Source: Chloroflexota bacterium
Lineage (GTDB): Bacteria > Chloroflexota > Chloroflexia > Chloroheliales > Chloroheliaceae
Assembly: GCA_028287745.1 (NCBI GenBank)
Contig: JAQBPB010000026.1
Location: forward strand, 18,313 to 82,312
Reading direction: 5' to 3'
DNA length: 64,000 nt
Made by a program: the position numbers and the translations under genes
Part shown: positions 15,558-24,520 of the stretch, piece by piece
Position numbering within the stretch: position 1 is the stretch's first letter
Layout of the letters: every line of letters begins with the position of its first letter
Notes under the pieces: generated by a model
Seen by the model: the letters and a program-made list of their open reading frames with translations, nothing else
Databases searched by the model: none
What the model was told of the DNA's origin: nothing

Positions 15558-16646
15558 ATGGCTATTCAAACTCCCACTACTTCTATTGATCCCATCAAAT
15601 CCGAAGCTTTTGCCGGTCGGTTGGTGGGGTTGATAAACAGCGCGGCGCTATCTTTGATGATTAGTATCGGCCATAAAACACGCTTGTTTGATACTATGGC
15701 GGGTCTGGATCCTTCTACCAGTACCCAGATCGGTCAGGCGGCCGGTTTACAGGAACGATATGTTCGGGAGTGGCTCGGTGCTATGGTTACCGGGCAGATA
15801 ATTGATTATAATTCCACGAATAAGACCTACCACCTACCTGCCGAACACGCAGCCTGGCTAACCAGGGCCGCCGGACCAAATAATTTTGCCTTTCAACCCA
15901 GCTATCTTGTGCTGGCTACCAATGTACAGGACCAGATTATAAACTGCTTCTATACCGGTGGTGGTGTGCCCTACTCCGCCTTCGCCAACTTTCAAGGAGT
16001 GTTGTTTGAAGGGAGCGCTTCGGGCCTGGACAGCAGCCTCATCCAGGCAACCCTGCCCCTTATACCAGGTCTGATCGTACAATTAAAGGCCGGAATCGAT
16101 GTAGCGGATATCGGCTGCGGCTCAGGGCACGCGATTAATATCATGGCACAGGCTTTCCCCAACAGTCGTTTCGTGGGCTATGATTTCTCCGAAGACGGCA
16201 TTGCGGCTGCCCAGTCTGAAGCCATGAAACTGGGATTAACCAACGCTTCATTTATGGTAAAAGATGCTGCCCAACTTGATGTAGAAGGGCAATACGATTT
16301 TGTTACCGCCTTTGATGCCATCCACGATCAGGTTAAACCCAGTCAGGTGCTAAAAGGTATCGCAAAGTCACTCCGGCCTGACGGTTTTTTCCTGATGGTT
16401 GATATTAAGGCATCCAGCCAGCTTGAAAATAACATGGACCACCCGATGGCTCCCTTACTTTATACTCTCTCGCTGAACCATTGTATGACCGTTTCATTGG
16501 CTGGAGGTGGCGAAGGGCTGGGCACTATGTGGGGCGAGGAAAAAGCCTGCCAGATGCTAGAGGAAGCGGGTTTTAACCAGATTGAAGTGCAACAGCTCGA
16601 AGGAGATATGCTTAACAATTATTATATTGCTAAAAAGAGTAGTTAA
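15558..16646 (+). CDS. Class I SAM-dependent methyltransferase with N-terminal winged helix
   Basis: A 362-residue protein. Residues about 15-100 form a winged-helix, dimerisation-like domain (TQIGQAAGLQERYVREWLGAM), followed by a Rossmann methyltransferase core. The SAM-binding motif is ADIGCGSGHAINIMAQAFP, with acidic FVGYDFSEDGI and motif IV FDAIHDQVKP. This domain order matches small-molecule or O-methyltransferases of the Rv2258c type. An AGGAGA site lies about 8 bases in front of the ATG. It stands alone after a terminator; its substrate cannot be inferred. Confidence 0.88.
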   Translation: MAIQTPTTSIDPIKSEAFAGRLVGLINSAALSLMISIGHKTRLFDTMAGLDPSTSTQIGQAAGLQERYVREWLGAMVTGQIIDYNSTNKTYHLPAEHAAWLTRAAGPNNFAFQPSYLVLATNVQDQIINCFYTGGGVPYSAFANFQGVLFEGSASGLDSSLIQATLPLIPGLIVQLKAGIDVADIGCGSGHAINIMAQAFPNSRFVGYDFSEDGIAAAQSEAMKLGLTNASFMVKDAAQLDVEGQYDFVTAFDAIHDQVKPSQVLKGIAKSLRPDGFFLMVDIKASSQLENNMDHPMAPLLYTLSLNHCMTVSLAGGGEGLGTMWGEEKACQMLEEAGFNQIEVQQLEGDMLNNYYIAKKSS

Positions 16647-16849
16647 GAAATTCGGGGTGCCTTCAGCAGATACTCGAAGTTGAGGGCTTCCCACATCATC
16701 TCTTATTCTCAGGAGATATCAAAATAGTAAGGATTTCCTGGCGGAAACCCGGCCAGGACAAATTTTTATTAGAGCACCTGGCAGTGTAGCCCAGACCGGT
16801 TAATCCGGCTGGAATTTTATTCCTACTGCCCAGTAGAGCCACATAAAGC

Positions 16850-17984
16850 TTAAGCTTTGTAGGGGGCGGTAGTTTCGCGAACCACCAGTTCAAGCGGCAG
16901 GTTAATGCGGAGTGGCAGGTCGTCCAGGTCGGCGGCGCGTTCGATAAGCTGCCGGACCGCAAACCGCCCTTTGGCTTCATTGTGGTCATTTATAGATGTT
17001 AAAGGCCAGGTATACAGCTCTGAAAGTTCCAAATCCCCATAACCCATGACACTGATATCTTCCGGCACGCCCTTTCCTACTGCCCTTAAACCTTGAATAA
17101 CCCCAAAAGCCATATAGTGATCGGCGCAAAACACAGCCGAAAAATTAACTTTTCTATCCAGTAATTCCTTGATGGCCTTTTCACCGCCTTCCCTGGACAT
17201 TTCGTTACGGGCGGTAAGTTCGGGCCGGACCGCAATACCGGCTTCAGCCAGGGCGATTTCGTAGCCGTACTGCCTGCGCTGCATTCCATAACGTTTTGGG
17301 CCGTTGATCATGGCAATGTCCCGGTGCCCAAGGCTTAAAAGATGTTCCATAGCCACCAAAGTGCCGTCTTCCGAATCGTTACTAATGACATCCATTGGAA
17401 CTTTAGGATAGTGGCGCGGGTCAATAACGACAGACGGTACCCGCCACTCATATAGGGCCTGGAGCAGTTCCGGCGCGCCAAAGTTGATAAGTACCACTCC
17501 ATCGGCGCTGCCTCGTTTGATGGCTTCTATCAGGGGAGGTAGCGCTCCCGGTCCATCTTCGACTACCGAAAAGGCCAGGGAAATTCCCTGCCTGGCACAT
17601 TCCGCCTGGGCCGCATTAAGTATCTGGTAGAAATATGAAGTTTGAAGGGCCGGGGTTTTCCGGATCGGCACGCACAGTGTAATATTTTTAATTATTCTCT
17701 GGTAACTGGCTTGTTCGGAGACGGGGTGGATAGGGGTGGATAGGGGTGGTAAAGTCAATTTTAGCAACCTCACGCACCTTTTTAGGCACGTAGATATAGC
17801 CAAGTTTATCAATGGCTTTTTGAACCTTCAAACGCAATTGCTGGTCTACATTAGGCTGGTTGCTTAATACTCTTGAAACGGTGCCAATCGAAACACCCGC
17901 TTCCCGCGCCACATCGATAGACGTAATATTAGGTGACCCTTTAACAATGAGTTCCATTTCCGTCATCCTTAAAATCCATTTCAT
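16850..17984 (-). pseudogene. LacI-family regulator interrupted by a 10-bp tandem repeat (phase-variable or decayed)
   Basis: Two overlapping frames together make one LacI regulator. The first (17984 to 17688) carries the helix-turn-helix [20 protein letters not shown] and the hinge; the second (stop at 16850) carries the effector domain from NITLCVPIRKTPALQT through VPEDISVMGYGD. They meet in a repeat of the unit GGGGTGGATA (2.8 copies, 17723-17750). Removing one 10-bp unit makes the reading continuous, with TTPIHP running into [13 protein letters not shown], and gives a protein of about 374 residues. As given, translation stops soon after the hinge. The true start may be the ATG ten codons downstream of 17984, which has AAGGA in front. 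It is divergent from the nagB cluster, its probable target. Confidence 0.85.
17723..17750. repeat. 10-bp tandem repeat inside the LacI coding region
   Basis: GGGGTGGATA occurs at 17723-17732 and 17733-17742, followed by GGGGTGG plus one changed base at 17743-17750. A unit of 10 is not a multiple of 3, so each gain or loss shifts the reading frame. Confidence 0.9.
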
Positions 17985-18077
17985 TCACCTGGGCCGGGGA
18001 AATACAGTGAAATTGATAATTGTATAGACCAGGACCTTAATTACCAGGGCCGTTTACTTGATGATTATATCCTGGCC

Positions 18078-18227
18078 TCAATGATTTTGTCAATGATATT
18101 AACCCACTTAGATAGCCTAAATGTTAAAGTTTGGACTTGCTTTGCCGCCAATTCAATGATATAGTGGCTTTATCAGTTTCTATTCATTGATGATACTGCT
18201 ACAGCTTGTATTTTAATCATCAATGAA
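18078..18227. promoter_or_regulatory. Cluster of TCAATGA boxes upstream of nagB
   Basis: TCAATGAT occurs at 18078-18085, 18090-18097 and 18153-18160. A 12-bp inverted pair, TTCATTGATGAT (18183-18194) and ATCATCAATGAA (18216-18227), carries two more copies. Five related boxes in 150 bp between the divergent regulator and nagB point to multi-site regulator binding. The region 17985-18410 holds no gene. Confidence 0.5.
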
Positions 18228-18324
18228 TTGATTTCTTTTCACGCAGTTTCAAACGGGCTTTTCAGTAATTTAAGAATAAAATTTAGTGGTTATCCAGAAG
18301 TTGGCCTTACTTTCCCACTCTTTT

Positions 18325-18348
18325 TATAGCTACAAGCTTGTAGCTATA
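18325..18348. promoter_or_regulatory. Perfect 24-bp palindrome before nagB
   Basis: TATAGCTACAAG at 18325-18336 is followed at once by its exact reverse complement. A palindrome with no loop is typical of a dimeric repressor site rather than a transcript hairpin. It ends 62 bases before the nagB ATG. Confidence 0.6.
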
Positions 18349-18410
18349 GCAATTGCAATGAAGCAAAGCCAGATTAGTTGGCAGACTTGAACAGGAGGGA
18401 CCTGGTAAGT

Positions 18411-19211
18411 ATGACTGAAAATCAGCCGGGGATTAGTACAGACCCTGAAAAGGTATTCTTCGTCGATAAATTACGGGTGGAAATTCATGCCGGTCGGCCC
18501 GAAGTTGGCCGGGCCGCCGCCAGACATATATCCGGCTATCTGAACCGGACCATTGCCGAAAACGGCGCGGTCAGAGCCATTTTTGCCTCAGCTCCTTCGC
18601 AAAATGAATTTTTAGATAACCTGGCCCTGGACAGTTCCATTGATTGGGCAAAAGTAACCACTTTTCACCTGGATGAGTACCTGGGTCTGGCCGGTGACGC
18701 GCCGCAAACCTTTGGCACTTACCTGAGAGAGCGGCTTTTCAACCGGATTACAGGCGTGCAGGTCCATTATTTAGATGGAGCGGCCACCGACCCGGCAGGC
18801 GAGTGCCGCCGCTACAGCCGGTTGCTGGCAGAGGCGGCGGTGGACCTGAGCATCCTTGGGATTGGGGAAAACGGTCATATCGCTTTTAACGACCCGCCCC
18901 TGGCTGACTTCAACGACCCGGAAAAGGTCCGGGTGGTAGACCTGGACGAAATTTCGCGGGTGCAACAGGTCAATGACGGCTGCTTTCCCACCCTGGACGT
19001 GGTTCCCCGGCAAGCCTTGACCGTGACTATCCCGGTTATGATGGCGGCCAAAAAGATTGTGGCTATCGTACCGGGGCCAACTAAAGCTAAAGCAATTTAT
19101 GCCACCCTGACCGGCCCGATTTCGCCGCTTTGTCCGGCCTCGATTCTGCGGCAGCATCCGGCGGCAACGCTCCTGATTGACCGGGCCTCGGCCGCCCTTT
19201 TAGGCATTTAA
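18411..19211 (+). CDS. nagB: Glucosamine-6-phosphate deaminase/isomerase family protein
   Basis: A NagB/6-phosphogluconolactonase-fold protein of 266 residues. Signatures are TTFHLDEYLGL, GIGENGHIAFNDPPLADFND, and LTVTIPVMMAAKKIVAIVPG with GPTKAKAI near the end. NagB converts glucosamine-6-phosphate to fructose-6-phosphate and ammonia in the cytoplasm, joining amino-sugar catabolism to glycolysis. The ATG at 18411 is preferred, with AGGAGG 12 bases upstream; an in-frame TTG at 18378 has no ribosome site. A close paralogue lies at 21400. The substrate could be another amino-sugar phosphate. Confidence 0.88.
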   Translation: MTENQPGISTDPEKVFFVDKLRVEIHAGRPEVGRAAARHISGYLNRTIAENGAVRAIFASAPSQNEFLDNLALDSSIDWAKVTTFHLDEYLGLAGDAPQTFGTYLRERLFNRITGVQVHYLDGAATDPAGECRRYSRLLAEAAVDLSILGIGENGHIAFNDPPLADFNDPEKVRVVDLDEISRVQQVNDGCFPTLDVVPRQALTVTIPVMMAAKKIVAIVPGPTKAKAIYATLTGPISPLCPASILRQHPAATLLIDRASAALLGI

Positions 19212-19396
19212 CAGGACCAGATAAGTTTTTCAAGCCTGCCACCCGGCGGTTCCGGGGGCAGTATGCTGGAAAGAAATTGCCAGCCCGCCTGACCAGTAAT
19301 AGCCAATACCCCGGTTATAAGTGGTAAAGGACTATTTGGAAAACCTTCCCGGTTTAAAGTTAGGTATTTAACCTTAAACGCACAGAAAGATTATAA

Positions 19397-21328
19397 ATGA
19401 AGAAGATTAAAACCAATATTCCCAGCATAACTCCGCCCGCCTGGGCATTCCTCGAGCGCAAATTATTTGAATTGTTGGACCGGGCAGTATACCCCTATGT
19501 CGAAAAGTATACCCTGGAAGACGGCCGCCTGAGCTGGCGGGAGGAGGGCGAGGACAACTGGCAAAGCCGCGATGGGTCAGACGATTTTTACGAGGCATTC
19601 TCCAACTGGCCGCTGTTATACCTGCTCGGCGGCGGCAAGCACGTCCTGGAAATCGCCGACCGCGAGTGGGACGCCATCACCCGGCAGTTGACCGACCTTA
19701 AAATGGTCCACAAGGAGTACGAACTTGGTTATGACCAGTTCCACCAGGGTGAAAGCTATCTTTATTTCTATTATCTCTGCCTGGCCGACCCGACTAACCC
19801 AAAACTGCTGGACCGGGCCAGAAGGTTTGCCGGTTTCTACCTGGGCGAAGACCCAGAAGCCCCCAACTACGACCCGGAACATAATATAATTCGCGCCCCG
19901 CACAGCGGCAGCGGCGGCCCGCGCTGGGGCCACTTTGATAACGAGCCGAATTATGTCTGGAACGAGGAAATGCGCCGCTACGGGTTGCCCTACCAGGATG
20001 TACCGGGCATCGCCACTTATGACGACCTCAAAGACCCGGCAAAGGCCCGCGCAATGGGTGAAATAATGGAAGAGCGCCTGGGCCGGGGCGATGTCGCGTC
20101 TAACCTGCCTGTAACCAGCCTGGTTACCAATGCCTACCTGATGACCGGCGAAGAAAAATACCGCGAGTGGGTAATCAAATATGTGGAAGGCTGGGTCGAG
20201 CGCGCCCAACAGAACGGCGGTATCCTGCCGGATAATGTCGGGCTATCCGGCCAGGTCGGCGAATATATAGATGGCAAGTGGTACGGCGGCTTGTACGGCT
20301 GGGCCTGGCCGCATGGGTTGCACAGCCTGGGAGCGGCCACGCTGGTCGGCGGAGCCAACGCTTTCCTGCTGACCCGGGACCAACGTTTCCTGGACCTGGC
20401 CCGTACTCAACTGGATAACGCGCTCAAGCTGGGTCAGATTATGAATATTGACGAGGCGGAAACAAGCCTGAACCACCACCAGATCGGGCAGCTTTCGGCA
20501 ATGGGCGAGGACCGCAATACCCTGCTGGTGCCAAATCGCTATAACGATACGGGCTGGTTCGATTACCAGATACCTTCGCCGGATTTCTTGACGGCGGTCT
20601 GGAACCTCACCAAGGACCCCGCCGACTGGGAGAGAATAGAATACTCGCGCCAGCACAGCAGCTACGACTGGAACAAGGTTACTCCCTTCCGCAACAAATG
20701 CGACTCGGGCCACGAAGAACCCTGGCTGCGCTTTCTGGCCGGAGAAAACCCGACCTATCCCGAAGCGATACTCAGCGGCACTTACGGCCAGGTCTGCCGC
20801 CGGTTGACGCTGATCAGCCAGGACCAGGCCGACCTGTCGAAGGTTTCTATCCACCACTGGCAGCAGCATAACCCTGTTATCCTGGAAGCGCTAATCCAAC
20901 TGACCACCGGGGCACCCCAGGTGATCTACAACGGCGGCCTGTTACACGCGGTAGTGCGGTATTACGATGCCCAGGAACGGCGGCCCGGCTTGCCCCGGGA
21001 CGTGGCGGCCCTGGTAAAGAAAGCCAGCGCAACAAGCGCGACGATCCACCTGGTCAACCTGAACCCGTTCGAGAGCCGGGAAGTGGTTTTACAGGCTGGG
21101 TCATTCGGGGAGCATAACTTCCGGTCGGTCAGTTATGCCAGCCGGACCAGCGAGTTCCCGGGCGGCGTCTATGACTACGCCGCGCCGCCGTTAAAGACCG
21201 AACAACTGCATCTGGAAATTCAGGATAAATACCTGCAGGTCGAATTGCCGCCAACCAGCGAGATTGTGCTGGAACTGGAACTGGAGCGATTCGCGAACCA
21301 GCCTTCCTATGCCAGTTTGTACGCTTAA
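19397..21328 (+). CDS. Uncharacterised cytoplasmic protein, probable (alpha/alpha)6-barrel carbohydrate enzyme
   Basis: I do not recognise a named family for this 643-residue protein. It has no signal peptide or membrane segment. Its first two thirds are rich in regularly spaced aromatic and helical segments (FYEAFSNWPLLYLLGGG, YDQFHQGESYLYFYYLCLAD, YGLYGWAWPHGLHSLGAATL without the first residue), which is the look of an (alpha/alpha)6 barrel as in unsaturated glucuronyl hydrolases and related glycosidases. Acidic conserved-looking residues lie in WGHFDNEPNYVWNEEMRRYG. The last 120 residues look like a beta-sandwich (ATIHLVNLNPFESREVVLQ). It is placed between two nagB paralogues, so a role in releasing or converting an amino-sugar compound is likely but unproven. 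Confidence 0.6.
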   Translation: MKKIKTNIPSITPPAWAFLERKLFELLDRAVYPYVEKYTLEDGRLSWREEGEDNWQSRDGSDDFYEAFSNWPLLYLLGGGKHVLEIADREWDAITRQLTDLKMVHKEYELGYDQFHQGESYLYFYYLCLADPTNPKLLDRARRFAGFYLGEDPEAPNYDPEHNIIRAPHSGSGGPRWGHFDNEPNYVWNEEMRRYGLPYQDVPGIATYDDLKDPAKARAMGEIMEERLGRGDVASNLPVTSLVTNAYLMTGEEKYREWVIKYVEGWVERAQQNGGILPDNVGLSGQVGEYIDGKWYGGLYGWAWPHGLHSLGAATLVGGANAFLLTRDQRFLDLARTQLDNALKLGQIMNIDEAETSLNHHQIGQLSAMGEDRNTLLVPNRYNDTGWFDYQIPSPDFLTAVWNLTKDPADWERIEYSRQHSSYDWNKVTPFRNKCDSGHEEPWLRFLAGENPTYPEAILSGTYGQVCRRLTLISQDQADLSKVSIHHWQQHNPVILEALIQLTTGAPQVIYNGGLLHAVVRYYDAQERRPGLPRDVAALVKKASATSATIHLVNLNPFESREVVLQAGSFGEHNFRSVSYASRTSEFPGGVYDYAAPPLKTEQLHLEIQDKYLQVELPPTSEIVLELELERFANQPSYASLYA

Positions 21329-21399
21329 TCTGAAATTGTGAAGATAGGGCTTAATTTAAGTAATTAACATTATTCCAAAACAGGAGGAACCGCTACACC

Positions 21400-22200
21400 A
21401 TGTCTGAAAGTACAGTGGAATCCAGTTTACAGCCTGAGAAAACCTTTTTCGTAGATAAATTACAGGTTGAAATCTATGCTGACCGGGCTACCTCCGGCCG
21501 GGCGGCGGCGGCTTATACGGCCTCCATCCTGCAGCAAGCTATTGCCCAGAATGGGGCGGCCCGGGGCCTTTTTGCGGCTGGGCCTTCCCAGAACGACTTG
21601 CTGGCTAACCTGTCGCTTGATAACTCAGTCGATTGGGGGAAACTAACCGCTTTTCACCTGGACGACTATGTGGGTATGTCCGGAGATGCGCCGCAATCCT
21701 TTCAGACTTACCTGAAAGAAAATCTCTTCAACCGGGTTAAACCGGGCCAGGTCCACTATATAAATGGAATGGCGCCGGACCCCCAGGCCGAAGCCGTGCG
21801 GTACGGCAAGTTATTGCAAGAGGGCGAACAGGACGTAGCCTGTATCGGGATTGGTGAAAACGGCCACCTGGCCTTTAACGACCCGCCGCTGGCCGATTTC
21901 AATGACCCCCAGAATGTCCGGGTCGTGGACCTGGTCGAAAGCTGCCGGGTCCAACAGATCCATGACGGCTGCTTCCCGGAACTGGACCTGGTGCCCCGGC
22001 AAGCCCTGACAGTAACCATTCCGCCTATCCTGGCCGCGAAAAGAATTGTCTGTGTGGTGCCCGGCCCAACCAAAGCTAAAGTGGTTTACGAGAGCTTAAT
22101 GGGTCCGGTAACGTCGCTTTGCCCCGGCTCTATTTTGCGGCAATATGTGACAGCCCGGCTGTTTTTGGACCGCCAATCGGCGGCTCTTTTACAGGTTTAA
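21400..22200 (+). CDS. nagB: Second glucosamine-6-phosphate deaminase/isomerase family protein
   Basis: A 266-residue paralogue of the protein at 18411-19211, sharing long blocks such as GIGENGH, AFNDPPLADFNDP, PRQALTVTIP and PGPTKAK. A visible difference is AFHLDDYVGM here in place of TFHLDEYLGL, next to the active-site Asp. The ATG is preceded by AGGAGG with the same 12-base spacing as the first copy, which suggests a gene duplication that included the leader. The two paralogues flank one unknown gene, so they may act on different amino-sugar phosphates or different anomers. Confidence 0.88.
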   Translation: MSESTVESSLQPEKTFFVDKLQVEIYADRATSGRAAAAYTASILQQAIAQNGAARGLFAAGPSQNDLLANLSLDNSVDWGKLTAFHLDDYVGMSGDAPQSFQTYLKENLFNRVKPGQVHYINGMAPDPQAEAVRYGKLLQEGEQDVACIGIGENGHLAFNDPPLADFNDPQNVRVVDLVESCRVQQIHDGCFPELDLVPRQALTVTIPPILAAKRIVCVVPGPTKAKVVYESLMGPVTSLCPGSILRQYVTARLFLDRQSAALLQV

Positions 22201-22280
22201 GCCTGGAATTTGTAACCGGGGCCTTTTAATCGGCAGTACCGCCCACCAGGAAAAGGGTCTTTTAACCAGACGGAGTTTTA

Positions 22281-23201
22281 ATGCAAAAAGATTTCGATGT
22301 AGTGGTAGTAGGCGAACTAAATGCTGACCTGATCCTGAGGGGAAATGTAACACCCGAATTCGGCCAGGTTGAAAAACTAATTGATGATGCAACCCTGACC
22401 CTGGGCAGTTCTGCGGCAATCTTTGCCTGCGGAGCTGCCCGGCTTGGTTTAAAAGTGGCATTTACCGGTAAGGTCGGAAACGATGAATTCGGCAACTTCG
22501 TTGTAAAGGAACTTTCCAAAAGGGGAGTGGATACCGCCGGGGTAGTTGTAGACGCCGCGATAAAAACCGGCCTGAGCGTGATTCTTTCACAGGGGGACGA
22601 CCGGGGAATCCTGACCTATCCAGGGTCAATTTCCGCCTTGCGTTATGCGGAAATTGACCCGGCCCTGCTCGGGCGAGGCAGGCACCTGCATCTCGCCAGC
22701 TACTTTCTGCTGGATGGCCTGCGGGCGGATATCCCTGCTCTATTTAAGGCAGCCCGGCAGAACGGTGCTTCTATTTCGCTCGACACCAACTACGACCCGA
22801 CCGGGGTGTGGGACGGCGGCCTGCGAGAAACGCTGGGCCTGGTGGATATTTTTCTACCCAATTTAACCGAACTTATGGCTATAGCAGGAGTCAGCGATAG
22901 CCGGGAAGCCGGGGATATCCTTGCAAAACAGGTGCCAATCCTGGCCCTGAAGCTGGGACCGGAAGGAGCCCTGGCCCGGCAAGGAAATACGCTGGTCCGG
23001 GCGGCTGTGCCCGGCGTAAAAGTGGTGGATACCACGGGCGCGGGTGACTCTTTTGATGCCGGGTTTATTTATGGCTACCTGAACGACTGGAACCTTGAAC
23101 GCACTCTAAAACTGGCCTGCGCCTGCGGGTCGCTTTCTACCCGGGGGCCGGGCGGCACCGCGACTCAGCCAACCCTTTCCGAAGCCCTGGCACTGGTCTG
23201 A
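22281..23201 (+). CDS. PfkB-family carbohydrate kinase
   Basis: A 306-residue ribokinase/PfkB-type kinase. The N-terminal signature [15 protein letters not shown] and glycine-rich [20 protein letters not shown] are followed by the C-terminal catalytic motif [19 protein letters not shown], whose Asp is the general base. A GGAG site lies about 6 bases before the ATG. It is the only sugar kinase in the nagB cluster, so it may supply the phosphorylated amino sugar to the deaminases, although classic PfkB members also use ribose, fructose, fructose-6-phosphate or ketodeoxygluconate. Confidence 0.88.
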   Translation: MQKDFDVVVVGELNADLILRGNVTPEFGQVEKLIDDATLTLGSSAAIFACGAARLGLKVAFTGKVGNDEFGNFVVKELSKRGVDTAGVVVDAAIKTGLSVILSQGDDRGILTYPGSISALRYAEIDPALLGRGRHLHLASYFLLDGLRADIPALFKAARQNGASISLDTNYDPTGVWDGGLRETLGLVDIFLPNLTELMAIAGVSDSREAGDILAKQVPILALKLGPEGALARQGNTLVRAAVPGVKVVDTTGAGDSFDAGFIYGYLNDWNLERTLKLACACGSLSTRGPGGTATQPTLSEALALV

Positions 23202-23452
23202 CCGCTGCCGTTACCCCACCCTCCTTTAACCTGATGCTTACCGGCAAGTTAATCTCCCCACCTTTGTAGCCTTTACGACTGTCCAGGGGCTTGATTATAA
23301 TGCAAAGGACGATACAAATTTCCAGGTGCGGCACGGTCACAACAGGCGTTAGCCGCCAGGCTTTCACGAACCGGAAAGGCGCTCACTCTGTTCTCAAAGA
23401 TAGAGTTTTTAAGGCGCCCGACGGTAATAGGTTCCAAACGAAGGAGGCAGAC

Positions 23453-24409
23453 ATGCGGGTGGTAGTAATTGGCGGGAGCGGGCATATTGGGAGTTACCTG
23501 GTGCCGCGTCTGGTTGAGGCGGGCCACGAAGTGGTGCAGGTCAGCCGCGGTTCGCGCGAACCCTACCAGGCGCACAAAGCCTGGCAACAGGTCCGCAAAG
23601 TAACGATTGACCGGGCGGTAGCCGAGGCCAGCGGCGAGTGGGGCCAGAAACTGCACAATCTACAGCCCGATGCGGTGATTGACCTGATTTGCTTCACCGT
23701 AGACAGCGCGCGCCTGCTGGTGGAAGCGCTGCGCGGGCGGGTCCAGCACCTGTTGCACTGCGGCACAATCTGGGTACACGGCCCAAGCACGGTAGTTCCC
23801 GCCACTGAGGACCTGCCGCGCCGCCCTTTTGGGGATTACGGCATCAAGAAGGCGGCTATCGAAGCCTATTTATTGGACGAGGCCCGGCGCAACGGCTTTC
23901 CGGCAACCGTACTGCACCCCGGCCATATCGTCGGCCCCGGTTGGGCGCCACTTAACCCGGCCGGGCACTTCAACCCGGAAGTCTTTGCGCGTATCGCGCG
24001 AGGCGAAGAACTAAACCTGCCCAATTTCGGCCTGGAAACGGTCCATCATGTCCATGCCGACGACGTAGCTCAGACTTTTATGCAGGCTCTGACCCACTGG
24101 AGCAGCGCGGTCGGCGAGAATTTTCACGTGGTATCGCCCGCCGCCGTGACCCTGCGCGGCTATGCCGAGGCCGCCTACGGCTGGTTCGGCCAGGCCCCAC
24201 AACTGCGCTTTTCAGACTGGGAAGAATGGCGCAAAACCGTTTCCGAGCAGGAAGCCGCCGCGACCCACGACCATATAGCGCACAGTCCCAATTGCAGCAT
24301 CGAAAAGGCCCGGCGCTTGCTGGACTACCAGCCCCGCTATACCTCGCTGCAGGCCACTTATGAAGCGGTGCGCTGGCTGGTGGACCACGGCACACTCTCA
24401 GTGGAATAA
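23453..24409 (+). CDS. NAD-dependent epimerase/dehydratase family protein
   Basis: A 318-residue extended short-chain dehydrogenase. The cofactor motif is MRVVVIGGSGHIGSYLVPRL, and DYGIKKAAIEAYLLDE has a YxxxK-like GIKK element in place of the usual Tyr and Lys pair. HPGHIVGPGWAPLNP is a typical substrate-domain signature. The start at 23453 is fixed by AAGGAGG and by the Rossmann motif beginning at residue 1; the open frame extends 54 codons upstream without support. It follows the PfkB kinase by 250 bp. Its sugar substrate is unknown. Confidence 0.85.
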   Translation: MRVVVIGGSGHIGSYLVPRLVEAGHEVVQVSRGSREPYQAHKAWQQVRKVTIDRAVAEASGEWGQKLHNLQPDAVIDLICFTVDSARLLVEALRGRVQHLLHCGTIWVHGPSTVVPATEDLPRRPFGDYGIKKAAIEAYLLDEARRNGFPATVLHPGHIVGPGWAPLNPAGHFNPEVFARIARGEELNLPNFGLETVHHVHADDVAQTFMQALTHWSSAVGENFHVVSPAAVTLRGYAEAAYGWFGQAPQLRFSDWEEWRKTVSEQEAAATHDHIAHSPNCSIEKARRLLDYQPRYTSLQATYEAVRWLVDHGTLSVE

Positions 24410-24520
24410 GACACTCGAAACGGCCCGGAGCTTAGTCCCGGTGTAATTACCAGGAGCGCTGGGCCGCAGGTTTAATTAAACACATTGTTACAGGCTTAAC
24501 CGGGCAACTTGCCGGGGATT

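Noticed and set aside
17723..17750. Repeat as part of a CRISPR or minisatellite array
   Set aside because: Only 2.8 units of 10 bp without spacers and inside a coding region; it is a local tandem duplication.
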